Below are positions 1 through 8,173 of a stretch of DNA of 56,075 nucleotides, one piece after another. Below the pieces are notes generated by a model. That model was not told the origin of the DNA, searched no databases, and worked only from the letters and a program-made list of their open reading frames with translations. The DNA comes from Saccharomonospora sp. CUA-673 (GTDB lineage: Bacteria > Actinomycetota > Actinomycetes > Mycobacteriales > Pseudonocardiaceae), in assembly GCF_001942305.1 (NCBI RefSeq), contig NZ_MKKE01000026.1:1-56075 (forward strand), read 5' to 3'. The first letter of the stretch is position 1. Every line of letters begins with the position of its first letter. A program made the position numbers and the translations under genes.

Positions 1-25
1 CGGCCCTCAACTCCTCAAACGACAC

Positions 26-66
26 GGTCCCCACAACTCCCTGAACGACAGGGTGTTGCGGGGACC
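26..66. terminator. Long imperfect hairpin (terminator or repeat-family element)
   Basis: An almost symmetric 41-nt hairpin: GGTCCCC at 26-32 pairs with GGGGACC at 60-66, CAAC with GTTG next inside, then CCCTG (40-43 region) with CAGGG around an AACGA loop. It lies 3' of the minus-strand oxidoreductase that ends at 103 and could terminate it, although no U-tract follows. The left part, 9-28, resembles 35-54 in about 16 of 20 positions (AACTCC..NAACGACA), which suggests a dispersed intergenic repeat rather than a simple terminator. Confidence 0.6.
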
Positions 67-102
67 GCTAGAACCCGCGGACCATGGGGCCCTTGGGAGT
101 TT

Positions 103-1142
103 TCAGAGGCGGACGAGCATCTTGCCGGTGTTGGCTCCGGCGAGGAGGTCGAGGAACGCCTGCGGTGCGTTGCGGATGCCGTCGACGACGGTCTCGCGGT
201 AGGCGATCGACCCGTCGGCCACGAGCGGTGCGACCTCGTCGACGAACCGCGGCCGCGCGTCGGTGTGGTCGCCCACGAGGAACCCGCGCATCGTGATCCG
301 CTTGGCGATGAACTGCACGAGGTTGCGCGGTCCCGGCACGGCCTCGGTGGCGTTGTACTGGGAGATCATGCCGCAGATCGCGATCCGGCCGCCCAGGTTG
401 ATCGCCCCGATCGCGGCCTCGAGGTGTTCCCCACCGACGTTGTCGAAGTAGACGTCGATGCCGTCGGGAGCGGCCTCGGCGAGCTGTGTGCGGACGGGGC
501 CGTCCTTGTAGTTGAACGCGGCGTCGAAGCCGAACTCCTCGGTCAGCTGCCGCACCTTCTCGGCCGATCCGGCGCTGCCGATCACCCGCGAGGCGCCGCG
601 CAACTTGGCGAGCTGTCCGACGATCGAGCCGACCGCACCGGCCGCGGCGGACACGAACACGACGTCGCCCTCCCGCAGCTGCGCGACGTCGACCAGCCCG
701 GCGTACGCGGTCAGCCCGGGCATGCCGAGCACGCCCAGGTACGCCGCGCGGGCGCCTTGGCCGGATCGACCGTCGTCGCGGACCGGTCGTCGACGAGCGC
801 GTGGGTGCGCCAGCCGAGGTGGTGCAACACGGTGTCGCCCGGCGCGAGCCCGTCGACGTTCGACGCGACGACCTCGCCGACGGCACCGCCGATCATGACC
901 TCGCCGACCTCGTACGGGTCGGCGTACGACTTGGCCGAGCTCATCCGCCCGCGCATGTACGGGTCCACCGACAGCCACGTGTTGCGCACGAGCGCCTGGC
1001 CGGGCCCGGGCTGCGGGACGTCGACGTCGACGATGTCGAAGTTCTCGAGCGTCGGCTCGCCGTGCGGCCGGTCGGCGAGCCGGATCTCCACAGCGGTGCC
1101 GGTCTGATCTGCGGTACCGGTGGTGTCAGCGGTGCCGGTCAT
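103..1142 (-). CDS. NADP-dependent medium-chain oxidoreductase, CurA/leukotriene B4 reductase type (one apparent frameshift)
   Basis: A zinc-independent MDR reductase that would reduce activated double bonds with NADPH. The N-terminal part reads in one frame from ATG 1142 (GroES-like fold, 'NTWLSVDPYMRGRM'). The rest, from about 747 on, reads in the next frame: 'YLGVLGMPGLTAYAGL', a nucleotide-binding 'AAAGAVGSIVGQLAK', and a C-terminus ending 'NTGKMLVRL'. Restoring one base near 747 gives about 346 aa, the normal length of the family. A sequencing deletion is the likeliest reason for the break, since both halves are well conserved. It is the third gene of a minus-strand run; its ATG lies one base after the stop of the SRPBCC gene, so translation is probably coupled. 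Confidence 0.85.
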
Positions 1143-1143
1143 G

Positions 1144-1584
1144 TCAGGCCTTCGCCACCTTCTCGAGGTTGTCGAGCACGCCGTCGTAGATCTTCTTCAG
1201 CCCGCCGGGGGCGAACGTCTTCTCGAAGAAGCCGCCGATGCCGCCCGCGCCCTGCCACGTGGTCTCGATGCGCACGGTCGAACCGCTGCCGGACTCGCTG
1301 ACGGTCCACGTGGTCACCATGGTCGAGTTGGCGTCGGTCTCGACGACCGTGCCGGGCTCGGGTTCGGTGACGGTGGCGGCGACGTCGCGCACGCGCTTCG
1401 ACGTGGCCTGCAGCTTCCACGACGCGACGGTTCCCGCGCCGGTGCCGCCCTCACTGACGGCGTAGTCGAAGTAGGCCTCGGTGAGGATCTTCGGGCGGGT
1501 GTCGGTGTAGTCGGCGACCAGCGCGCGGACCGTGTCGACGGGTGCGTCGATGGTGCGCTCGGCGGTCGCGGTGACCTGTCCCAT
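1144..1584 (-). CDS. SRPBCC (START/polyketide cyclase-like) family protein
   Basis: A 146-aa single-domain protein with the helix-grip pattern of SRPBCC proteins: an N-terminal strand ('MGQVTATAERTIDAPVDTV'), central beta strands, and a long C-terminal helix ('FFEKTFAPGGLKKIYDGVL'). Such proteins bind hydrophobic ligands; the ligand here cannot be told. The start at 1584 is favoured because a strong GGAGGA stands 5-6 nt upstream; the frame stays open further upstream but that part overlaps the YbaK-like gene. It sits between the YbaK-like gene and the oxidoreductase with near-zero spacing, so the three are probably one transcript. Confidence 0.85.
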   Translation of the reverse strand: MGQVTATAERTIDAPVDTVRALVADYTDTRPKILTEAYFDYAVSEGGTGAGTVASWKLQATSKRVRDVAATVTEPEPGTVVETDANSTMVTTWTVSESGSGSTVRIETTWQGAGGIGGFFEKTFAPGGLKKIYDGVLDNLEKVAKA

Positions 1585-1603
1585 TCGTTCCTCCTGCTGG
1601 TTG

Positions 1604-2143
1604 TTATTTCGCGAGCCCGTCGACGACGTCGGCTCCTGGCAAGGCGGCGAGCGCCTCACCGGTGACGAGGAGTTTGCTGCCGCGGATGCCGCTGCCGATG
1701 ACCAGTTCGGCCGACTCGGCCACGGCGGAGTCGACGAGGATCGGCCAGTCGGCGGGCAGGCCGACCGGGGTGATGCCGCCGTAGGCCATGCCGGTGAGTT
1801 CGACCGCCTCATCCATCGGCGCGAAGGACACCTTGCGCACGTCGAGGCGTTTGCGGATGACGGTGTTGACGTCGGCGCGCGTGGTCGCCAGCACCATGGC
1901 GGCCGCGTAGCGCACCTCGCCGCCGCGTTTGCCGGCGACGACGACGCAGTTGGCGGACGCGGCCGGCGGTGAGCCGTAGGCCTCGCAGAACGCGGCGGTG
2001 TCGGCCAGCTCGGGGTCGATCTCGGCGATGCCCACGGGGCCCTTGACACCGGCGAGCGCGGCGGCCACCGGTTCGGCCATGAGGTCGGGACGCTCGGCGG
2101 CCGGTACGACGGTCAGCGTCCCCGCGATGTTCCAGTCGTTCAC
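1604..2143 (-). CDS. YbaK/aminoacyl-tRNA deacylase family protein
   Basis: About 179 aa of the YbaK/EbsC fold, a family that includes trans-editing deacylases hydrolysing mischarged aminoacyl-tRNA. Visible family features are 'SANCVVVAGKRGGEVRYAA', the invariant-looking lysine-arginine helix 'RKRLDVRKVSFAPMDEAVE', and the glycine-rich 'GMAYGGITPVGLP' that frames the substrate pocket. I chose GTG 2143; an alternative GTG at 2179 would add 12 residues and run to within 5 bases of the upstream DUF2516 gene. Substrate (Cys- or Pro-type) is not decidable from sequence alone. It is the first gene of the three-gene minus-strand run. Confidence 0.85.
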   Translation of the reverse strand: MNDWNIAGTLTVVPAAERPDLMAEPVAAALAGVKGPVGIAEIDPELADTAAFCEAYGSPPAASANCVVVAGKRGGEVRYAAAMVLATTRADVNTVIRKRLDVRKVSFAPMDEAVELTGMAYGGITPVGLPADWPILVDSAVAESAELVIGSGIRGSKLLVTGEALAALPGADVVDGLAK

Positions 2144-2183
2144 GCCGCCACCGTAGTCACCGAACCGGACACCGGGCACAGGG

Positions 2184-2480
2184 TCACCAGGCGGAACCGC
2201 CGCGCTGGACCTCGATGAGCTTGGGGCGCACGTCGACGATGTAGACGAGCGCGGCGACGACGCCGGCGAGCCAGAAGATCATGCCGGGGCCGTAGAAGCT
2301 GAACAGCAGCATGGCGAGCGTCGCGCCGCCGGTGATGCCGAGCCACATCGGCTTCGTGTGCCGGTCGGCCGCGGTGTAGGCGTCGGAACGCTGCATCAGC
2401 GCATGGATGAAGGCCACCAGGCCGGCCAGCGTGCCTGCCCAGTCGATCACGAACACGATCCAATATGCGAGTACCGGCAC
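2184..2480 (-). CDS. DUF2516 family small membrane protein
   Basis: A 98-aa protein with three predicted membrane segments (about residues 3-28, 45-64 and 66-84), then a short basic cytoplasmic tail. It matches the DUF2516 family. The gene order XRE regulator, HbhA-like protein, DUF2516 is the same as Rv0474-Rv0475-Rv0476 in Mycobacterium tuberculosis, which supports the call more than the short sequence itself. Its function is unknown. It lies 105 bp downstream of the hbhA-like gene, on the same strand. Confidence 0.85.
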   Translation of the reverse strand: MPVLAYWIVFVIDWAGTLAGLVAFIHALMQRSDAYTAADRHTKPMWLGITGGATLAMLLFSFYGPGMIFWLAGVVAALVYIVDVRPKLIEVQRGGSAW

Positions 2481-2585
2481 GGCGCCCAGCCTACGTCAGA
2501 GGTCGAAAAGACTTCAGGCTCCGGTCGTCGAATCACGTCGGATGACGACCGGAGCCCGAGGTGTCACTCGAAGCGAGGGCTCAGC

Positions 2586-3284
2586 TCACTTCTCGGACTT
2601 CGTCGAACCGCCCGTGGACTTCTTGGTGGCGGCGCTCGAGGTGGTGCGGCGCGTCGTGGTCGACTTGGTGGTCGACTTCGAGGCGCTGGAGGTCTTCGGC
2701 TTGGAGGTCGTGGTGGCCTCCTCGACGGCGGTCTCGGCCTTCTCGGCGGCACCGGTGATCTTCTCGGCGGTCGCGGAGACGACCTCGCCGGCGTCCTCGC
2801 CCGCACCCTTCACGGTGGAGGTCACCTTGGAGACGACCTCGTCGATGCCCTTGCGGACGTCGCTGGTGGCCTCGTCGACGCGGGTCTGCACGGTCTGGAA
2901 GGTCTCGCCGATCTGGTCGGTGGCCTTCTTGACCTGCTCCTGGGCGATGAACTTGTCCCAGGTCTCCTCACCGGACTCGGCGAAGCGGCGGTACAGCTTC
3001 AGCGCGGCCTCGGTGTACTCGTCGAGCAGCTTGCGCAGCTCGGCCGGCTCGAGCTTGCCGGTGAGACTGCTGATCTCCGAGGGCAGGTCCTCGAAGTTCT
3101 TCCTGGCTTCCTCGACGCTCTTGCGCACGCTCTCGTTGGTCTCGGAGTAGCGGCTGCGGGCCTTGCCCAGGGCGTCGTTGACGGCCTTGCTGGCGAGGTT
3201 GCCCGCGCCGAGCGCGGCCAGCAGCGGCGTCTTGATCTGCTCGGCGGTGGTCTTGGACTCGGTCTCGGTGGTCTTGGTAGCCAT
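2586..3284 (-). CDS. hbhA: HbhA-like heparin-binding hemagglutinin homologue
   Basis: A 232-aa protein. Residues about 20-160 are amphipathic helices and coiled coil rich in Glu, Lys and Ala ('KARSRYSETNESVRKSVEEA'), as in mycobacterial HbhA. The C-terminal 60 residues are a low-complexity Ser/Thr/Lys tail ('SASKSTTKSTTT') that replaces the Lys-Pro-Ala repeats of the mycobacterial adhesin. In mycobacteria the tail binds heparan sulfate; in a soil actinomycete a structural or lipid-related role is as likely. It starts 6 bp after the stop of the XRE regulator gene, so the two are surely co-transcribed. Confidence 0.85.
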   Translation of the reverse strand: MATKTTETESKTTAEQIKTPLLAALGAGNLASKAVNDALGKARSRYSETNESVRKSVEEARKNFEDLPSEISSLTGKLEPAELRKLLDEYTEAALKLYRRFAESGEETWDKFIAQEQVKKATDQIGETFQTVQTRVDEATSDVRKGIDEVVSKVTSTVKGAGEDAGEVVSATAEKITGAAEKAETAVEEATTTSKPKTSSASKSTTKSTTTRRTTSSAATKKSTGGSTKSEK

Positions 3285-3290
3285 CGCGGC

Positions 3291-3791
3291 TCACTCCTCG
3301 GCGTGGGGTTCGTCGGACTCGGTCTTGCCGGGCGAGCGGGTGTCGGACGCCGTCCTGACGGACGTCGAGCTGTCCGGCTCGCCCTCGGTCGGGCCTGTTT
3401 CGCGGTTCTGCTTGCGGAACGACTCGTACACCTCGAGCAGAACCGTCTTCTGGCGCTCCGACAGTTCGGTGTCGGCGCGGATCGCGTCGGGCACCGGACC
3501 CCCGTTCGGCAGGTCGAGAATCCCCGCCTGCACGTAAAGCGCCTCCGCCGAGATTCGCAACCCCTTGGCGATCTGCTGCAGGATCTCCGCACTCGGCTTG
3601 CGGACCCCGCGTTCGATCTGACTCAGGTACGGGTTGGAAACACCGGCCAGTTTGGACAGTTGACGCAGGGAGATCTTGGCGCTGCTGCGTTGCTGACGGA
3701 TGTAGGAGCCGATGTCCCGACCGATGTCGGCGACCCTGTCCATGGGACCGGACTCGTCACCGACCCCGGTGTCGTCCGGCTTGTCCGTCAC
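3291..3791 (-). CDS. XRE-family transcriptional regulator (Rv0474-type)
   Basis: A 166-aa protein with one central XRE helix-turn-helix (about residues 27-80: 'ISLRQLSKLAGVSNPYLSQI', then 'PSAEILQQIAKGLRIS'), followed by a short segment and a disordered acidic/polar C-terminus. The frame is open to 3851, but GTG 3791 is preceded by AAGGAGG at a good distance, so I place the start there. It heads the XRE-hbhA-DUF2516 operon. Three phased TGCNNGCA sites overlap its promoter, which fits negative autoregulation (inference). Confidence 0.88.
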   Translation of the reverse strand: MTDKPDDTGVGDESGPMDRVADIGRDIGSYIRQQRSSAKISLRQLSKLAGVSNPYLSQIERGVRKPSAEILQQIAKGLRISAEALYVQAGILDLPNGGPVPDAIRADTELSERQKTVLLEVYESFRKQNRETGPTEGEPDSSTSVRTASDTRSPGKTESDEPHAEE

Positions 3792-3818
3792 GCCTGCCAC
3801 CTCCTTGCGACAACACCG

Positions 3819-3861
3819 ACGATACCGACGAGTGCTAGCAACTGCAAGCACTCTGCTTGCA
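3819..3861 (-). promoter_or_regulatory. Promoter of the XRE-hbhA operon with three phased TGCNNGCA operator sites
   Basis: On the minus strand, TTGCAG (3847-3842), a 17-bp spacer and TATCGT (3824-3819) form a plausible vegetative promoter. Three 8-bp palindromes, TGCTAGCA (3833-3840), TGCAAGCA (3843-3850) and TGCTTGCA (3854-3861), lie 10 and 11 bp apart, that is on one face of the helix. The last two also form a larger palindrome, TGCAAGCACTCTGCTTGCA. They cover the -35 and spacer, as expected of a repressor site. Confidence 0.65.
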
Positions 3862-4000
3862 ACGTTGGCGTGTGATGGCGACCACCCTCGCCGTTTCGGG
3901 TGACTGAGTGCAATCGCCTCGTGTCAGTACATAACGGACGCATATAGTGCCTGACCGCGGCCCCGCGATGACGCTGTCGCCGGCCGCATGAGGAGGGGGC

Positions 4001-4510
4001 ATGAGCGGCGGTTATTCCGTCAACATCGACGAGCTCGGCACACTGATCACCACCCTCGACGAGGGTGCCCAGGAGATCCGGCGCGCCAACAAGCAGCTGG
4101 CCGACAAGGGCCGGGGCGACTTCGGCTCGCCCCTGCTGGTCGAGGCCGCGGGCGCGTTCGACGAGGAATGGGAATGGGGCCTCGGCAAGCTCGACGAGGC
4201 CGCGGAGAACGTCATCGAGCGGCTCGAATCCGCGAAGCGCAACTACCAGGAACTCGAGGACACCGTCCAGGAATCCATCGCGAAGGTCGGTGAAGGCGTC
4301 CTCGGCGGCGCGCCACCGAGCATCGGCGGCGGCATCGGCAGCGACGGTCCGGCAGGCGGTCTGCCGCCGGGGACCGGGCCCGGCAGCCCGATGGGTGACG
4401 GGCCGGTCGGCGGCGGCATCGTGAGCGACCCGACGCCGCCCGGGCAGAGCCCCGGCGCGACGGGCGTGGCCGGCTCGTCGATCAGCGACATCCTGGGCGG
4501 TGGGTCCTGA
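4001..4510 (+). CDS. WXG100-like small protein, candidate type VII secretion substrate
   Basis: A 169-aa protein. Residues 1-98 are helical with a W-x-W-G turn ('EEWEWGLGKL', about 49-58), resembling WXG100/EspC-like ESX substrates that form helical hairpins. Residues 100-169 are a Gly/Pro/Ser-rich unstructured tail. AGGAGG stands 6-8 nt before the ATG. Its stop overlaps the ATG of the next gene (TGATG), so the two are probably made together, perhaps as a heterodimer. No ESX core genes (eccC, eccD, mycP) lie in the window, so export is inferred from the family only. Confidence 0.75.
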   Translation: MSGGYSVNIDELGTLITTLDEGAQEIRRANKQLADKGRGDFGSPLLVEAAGAFDEEWEWGLGKLDEAAENVIERLESAKRNYQELEDTVQESIAKVGEGVLGGAPPSIGGGIGSDGPAGGLPPGTGPGSPMGDGPVGGGIVSDPTPPGQSPGATGVAGSSISDILGGGS

Positions 4511-5657
4511 TGTTCGTGAATCCCGACGTCGCCGCCGAGGCGACCGGCTTCCCCGCGCTCGGCTTCAACCCGGCGCCCGGAGAGCCGCCCGCGGTCGGCG
4601 CCGGCGCCCGGCAGTACTCGGGGATCGCCGAGAAACTGCACCATGCCCACGAGGCGATCCAGTCGATCATCACCCAGCGCGGCATGTGGGAGGGCGAGGC
4701 GAGCGAGGCGTTCACCCGCAGGGTCGGCGACCTTCCCGAGTACCTCGACGCCGCGACCGGGTCGATGAACAAGGCCGCGGAGGCGCTGACCCAGTGGGCC
4801 GGCACGCTCGCCGAGATGCGCCGCGCGGCCGAGGAACTGGAACGGCAGGCGAAGAAGGCGAAGGAGGAGCTCGAGGCGGCAGAGGCCAACCCGGCCTTCG
4901 AACTCGCGAACCAGTGGTTCGACAACGCGCAGGCGTTGCAGTCGGCGCAGACGGCACTCGGCAACGCCGCCACCCAGGTCGACAGCGCAGCCAACCGGCT
5001 GGCCGAGATCATGGACGCTGCCGAGCGACTTCAGGCCCAACACCGGGACATCGCCGAACAGGTCGCCGCGACACTCGACGAGGCCCGCCAACTGGCCCCC
5101 GACGAACCGGGCCTGGTGGGCAAGATGCTCGACGGGCTCAGCGGCTGGTCACCGACTACGCCAACTTCCAGATCGACTCCGCCCAAGCCCTTCAGCAGAC
5201 GATCTACGACTTCGTCGAGGACAACGCCAATGTCATCGGTGAGGTCTCCGGATTCGCTGGTGATGTCAGCACGATGCTCGGACTCGCAGCCGAGTTCGTC
5301 CCGGGGGCGCCCGGGAAAGCCCTTGGCACCGCCAGCTCAGTGCTCGGAGGGGTGAGCACGGCGGGTCGCCTCGCCGCCAAGGCAGGCGGCGCCGACATTC
5401 CGACCGAGAGCTTCATGTTCGACGTCGTCGGGCTCGGTGCGAGCGGCATGCCGTACGGCGGCGGCCTCTTCAATGCGGGTTTCCAGGCGGGGGCAGAGGT
5501 CGCAGCACGTACTCAGGGCGAGGACGCGGGAACGGCTTGGGGGAGGATTCCGTTCGGCGGACGGTGGTGGTCCGATCTCGACGATGCGTCCGCGCTCGAC
5601 GAGGCAGGCCAGGCTGAGCGGGATCAGCAGCGTGCGCAGGAGAGGGTCTGGGAATGA
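4510..5657 (+). CDS. Putative type VII-secreted protein with long WXG helical domain (one apparent frameshift)
   Basis: The first about 210 codons (frame of ATG 4510) carry an ESX-type helical domain with 'MWEGEASEAFTRRV' as the W-x-G turn and a strong coiled coil ('LERQAKKAKEELEAAEA'). From about 5144 the reading continues in another frame: 'VTDYANFQIDSAQALQQT', a hydrophobic Gly/Ala-rich middle, and a C-terminus with 'GRIPFGGRWWSDLDD'. One missing base near 5144 would give about 382 aa. The architecture resembles the N-terminal part of polymorphic toxins of actinobacteria, but no toxin domain is seen. The stop overlaps the next start (ATGA). Confidence 0.75.
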
Positions 5658-6331
5658 CGGCACCGACCGAGAACGAGCCGCGACTGCGCGTGGATCTGCC
5701 GCCGGGGTTCGCCGGAATCCCGATCACGGGCAGCGAGGAGGACGTGCTGCGCTCGATCGACCGGATGGTCGCGCGCGCCGCGGAGACGGCGCAGGCAACG
5801 CAGACCACCCCGCCGAACGTCGACGAACTGCGGGCACAGCTCACGGCCCTGACCGGCGCCCTGGCCGAGCAACGGATCCAGCTCTACGGACGGTTCGCGG
5901 TCGACGGCGCGGAGCCCACCGAACCCGCGCTGGCCACGCTCACCCTGGCCATGCGCGAACTAACCACCACGCCGGAGCAGCGGGACCTGCTGGGAGATCA
6001 GCGTGGGGCGATCGTCGCCGAACTGGCCCGCGCCTACCGGAAGCGCGTCCCGGATGCCCGCGTCGAGGCGCAGCGGATCACGCTCGGCCCCGCGGTCGTC
6101 GCGTATCGCGCGGGCTCGTACCACTTCACCGACGAGGAAACCGGCGGCCGCGGGCCCGACGTGCGGCCGGAGTTCAAGGTGGAGGTGCAGATTCCCACCC
6201 CCGACCTGACGCGGATCATCGTCCTGGTCGTCGTCACCGGCAGCGAGGCCGCCTGGCCGTCGACGATCGCCCACACGGCCGCGATCGCGAACAGCATCCG
6301 CTTCGACGCCTCCGGCACCGGGACAACGTGA
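5654..6331 (+). CDS. Hypothetical protein of the type VII-like operon
   Basis: I do not recognise a named family. The 225-aa product is soluble: an N-terminal helical part, then a mixed alpha/beta C-terminal domain with the hydrophobic strand 'DLTRIIVLVVVTGSEAAWPS'. The ATG overlaps the upstream stop (ATGA) and its own stop overlaps the next ATG (TGATG), so it is translated in step with the WXG proteins. By position it could be a chaperone or scaffold for them, in the way EspG-like proteins serve PE/PPE pairs, but there is no sequence proof. Confidence 0.7.
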   Translation: MTAPTENEPRLRVDLPPGFAGIPITGSEEDVLRSIDRMVARAAETAQATQTTPPNVDELRAQLTALTGALAEQRIQLYGRFAVDGAEPTEPALATLTLAMRELTTTPEQRDLLGDQRGAIVAELARAYRKRVPDARVEAQRITLGPAVVAYRAGSYHFTDEETGGRGPDVRPEFKVEVQIPTPDLTRIIVLVVVTGSEAAWPSTIAHTAAIANSIRFDASGTGTT

Positions 6332-7080
6332 TGTTGGTGCACAGATTCGTCGGCCTCTACACCGACGCGGCCGCGAGAAAGGAGGCGGCCTGGAAACAAA
6401 CCGAGATGCCGGGTCCGCCACCTCCGCACGTGGTCGGCCACGCGCTGCAGAACAAGCCGTTCACCTGGATGCGGGTGGCCCCCGGCACCCATCCGAGCCA
6501 CGTCGATGCCGTCGCCCGGCAATTCGGCGCCACGGTGGTCCGATCCTTCGGCCACGAACCGGATCCCTCGTTCATGCTGATCAGCCGGGTTCCGATACGT
6601 TCCATTCGCGACACGACCATCCCCACGAAGAAACCGTTCCGGTCGATGCGCAGGCTGACCGTGTCGGGATTCCTGACTGCTGTTTCCCTGCTGATCGCGA
6701 TTCTGGCAACGGGGTTCATGCTCCGCATCGGCGACAGCGCAATCCTTCCGACCATGCTGATCGTCGTTGGCACCACCGTCCCCTCGGCGGTCCTCGGCCT
6801 CTGGCTGCAGGTCCGGAAGGCCGGCCCGAGCCTCGACCACCGCATGTCCGCGTTGATCAACGAGTTCGACGGGCGCGACAAGGTCCGCATCTTCGCGATT
6901 CCGTATCTCTTCCCCGGCAGAAGCATCTACGCGGGCGTCGCGTGGGACCTCGGCTACACGTTCACCGCCTACACCCGCCCATGGGTTTTGTCGTCGTCAG
7001 GCGAATTCGGGATCACCACGCTCACCTTCGAACGCCGTGCGGAGGCGACATCCGACCACCCGCCGGACGACCACCTCTGA
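6331..7080 (+). CDS. Hypothetical membrane protein with two transmembrane segments
   Basis: 249 aa. Residues 1-100 are soluble. Two membrane segments follow (about 107-128, 'FLTAVSLLIAILATGFML', and about 136-157). Residues 160-249 form a second soluble domain, so both ends face the same side. No family is recognised. It is coupled to the preceding gene by a TGATG overlap and precedes the YbaB-like gene by 11 bp, so it belongs to the same operon. A role at the membrane in handling the WXG-type proteins is a guess from context. Confidence 0.7.
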   Translation: MLVHRFVGLYTDAAARKEAAWKQTEMPGPPPPHVVGHALQNKPFTWMRVAPGTHPSHVDAVARQFGATVVRSFGHEPDPSFMLISRVPIRSIRDTTIPTKKPFRSMRRLTVSGFLTAVSLLIAILATGFMLRIGDSAILPTMLIVVGTTVPSAVLGLWLQVRKAGPSLDHRMSALINEFDGRDKVRIFAIPYLFPGRSIYAGVAWDLGYTFTAYTRPWVLSSSGEFGITTLTFERRAEATSDHPPDDHL

Positions 7081-7091
7081 ACGGAGCATCG

Positions 7092-7700
7092 ATGCCGAAC
7101 ACCACGAACCGGGACCTCATCGAGCGGGCACGTCACCAGGCCCAGCAGGCGCGCGACAAACAGGCCGAATGGGGCGAGCTACTGTCCTCATTGGAGGGTG
7201 CCAAGCACGAGTTCGACGCCCTCGAGGTGCGCGCGACATCCCCGGACGGCACGGTCACCGTGACCGTCGGCGCCGGCGGCATCGTCCGGTCCGTCGAACT
7301 GGCCGACAACGCCGTGCACGGCAACGCGCGGACCCTGACCGCGTCGATCAACGCGACCATCACCCAGGCGATCACCCAGGCCACCGCCAAGCAGGCCGAG
7401 GTCGTCGAACGGCACGTCGGGCAACGCCCCGGCGGGGACGCCATCGGCTCCGAGCAGATCCTCGGCCCGCTGTCGAAGTTCACGGCCGCCCCCGCGCGGA
7501 ACACGGAGTCCGGGATTCCGGCGCCGTCACATCAGCGCACCGCGCCGGCCGCGGATCCGTTCACCGACCCGCTCGCCCATCCACAGTCGACTGCGCAGTC
7601 GGCTGCGTCGGGCCCGCCGTCGGAGAGTTCCGGAGGTGCGTCGTCGGCCGGAGCGACCCACGGCGACGACCCGTTCCACGATCCGCTCCGCCTGCGCTGA
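7092..7700 (+). CDS. YbaB/EbfC-family protein with disordered C-terminal tail
   Basis: 202 aa. Residues 1-115 match the YbaB/EbfC fold: an N-terminal helix, then beta strands 'VRATSPDGTVTVTVGAGGIV' and a long helix 'LTASINATITQAITQATAKQ'. The tail is rich in Ala, Pro and Ser and contains two similar 'DPFxDPL' motifs (near 'ADPFTDPLAHP' and the C-terminal 'DDPFHDPLRLR'). YbaB proteins bind DNA, but in actinobacteria divergent copies are common in WXG100/ESX operons, where their role is not settled. It is the last gene of the operon; the stop is followed 1 bp later by the end of the convergent VOC gene. Confidence 0.8.
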   Translation: MPNTTNRDLIERARHQAQQARDKQAEWGELLSSLEGAKHEFDALEVRATSPDGTVTVTVGAGGIVRSVELADNAVHGNARTLTASINATITQAITQATAKQAEVVERHVGQRPGGDAIGSEQILGPLSKFTAAPARNTESGIPAPSHQRTAPAADPFTDPLAHPQSTAQSAASGPPSESSGGASSAGATHGDDPFHDPLRLR

Positions 7701-7701
7701 C

Positions 7702-8073
7702 TCAGCAGGCGCAGAGGCAGAACGGGTGGCCGTCCGGGTCGGCGTAGACGCGGAACGTCTCCGGACCGTCGTCCAGCAACCGGGCGCCGAGGGCAAGGGC
7801 GCGCTCGTGCTCGGCCTCGAGGTCCTGGACGTCGAAGTCCAGGTGCAGCATCTGCGGCAGTTCGTTGGACGGCCACGTCGACGGGCGGTAGTCGGGATCG
7901 CGCTGGAACGACAGGTCGGCGCCGCCGTCGGGGTTGACCAGCGTGACCCACTCGTCGTCCGGTCCGTGGCCGGCCTTCACCTCCCACCCGAGCAGGCGAC
8001 CGTAGAACCCGGCGAGCCGGTAGGGATCCGGACAGTCCAGGGCCACACAGCCGAACGTCATCGACGTGGTCAT
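7702..8073 (-). CDS. VOC family protein (glyoxalase/dioxygenase superfamily)
   Basis: A 123-aa protein with two beta-alpha-beta-beta-beta modules: 'ALDCPDPYRLAGFYGRLLGW' and 'MLHLDFDVQDLEAEHERALA' followed by 'FRVYADPDGHPFCLC'. This is the common actinobacterial glyoxalase-like subfamily; metal ligands such as the His of 'LHLDFDV' are present, but substrate is unknown. The start at 8073 is supported by GAGGAGG 6 nt upstream. It is divergent from the CGNR gene across about 100 bp. Confidence 0.85.
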   Translation of the reverse strand: MTTSMTFGCVALDCPDPYRLAGFYGRLLGWEVKAGHGPDDEWVTLVNPDGGADLSFQRDPDYRPSTWPSNELPQMLHLDFDVQDLEAEHERALALGARLLDDGPETFRVYADPDGHPFCLCAC

Positions 8074-8160
8074 CAGTGCCTCCTCGCGGCGGATCATGCA
8101 GCGGTAACCAGTAATTGAAGTATGCCGGTTATCCACACCGGAAACAACCACCGTTCTGCC

Positions 8161-8173
8161 TACACTGGTGACG
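8161..8173 (+). promoter_or_regulatory. -10 element of a leaderless promoter
   Basis: TACACT at 8161-8166 ends 6 nt before the GTG at 8173, so the transcript would start at or next to the start codon. No ribosome-binding site precedes this GTG, which agrees with leaderless expression, a frequent pattern in actinobacteria. Confidence 0.5.
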
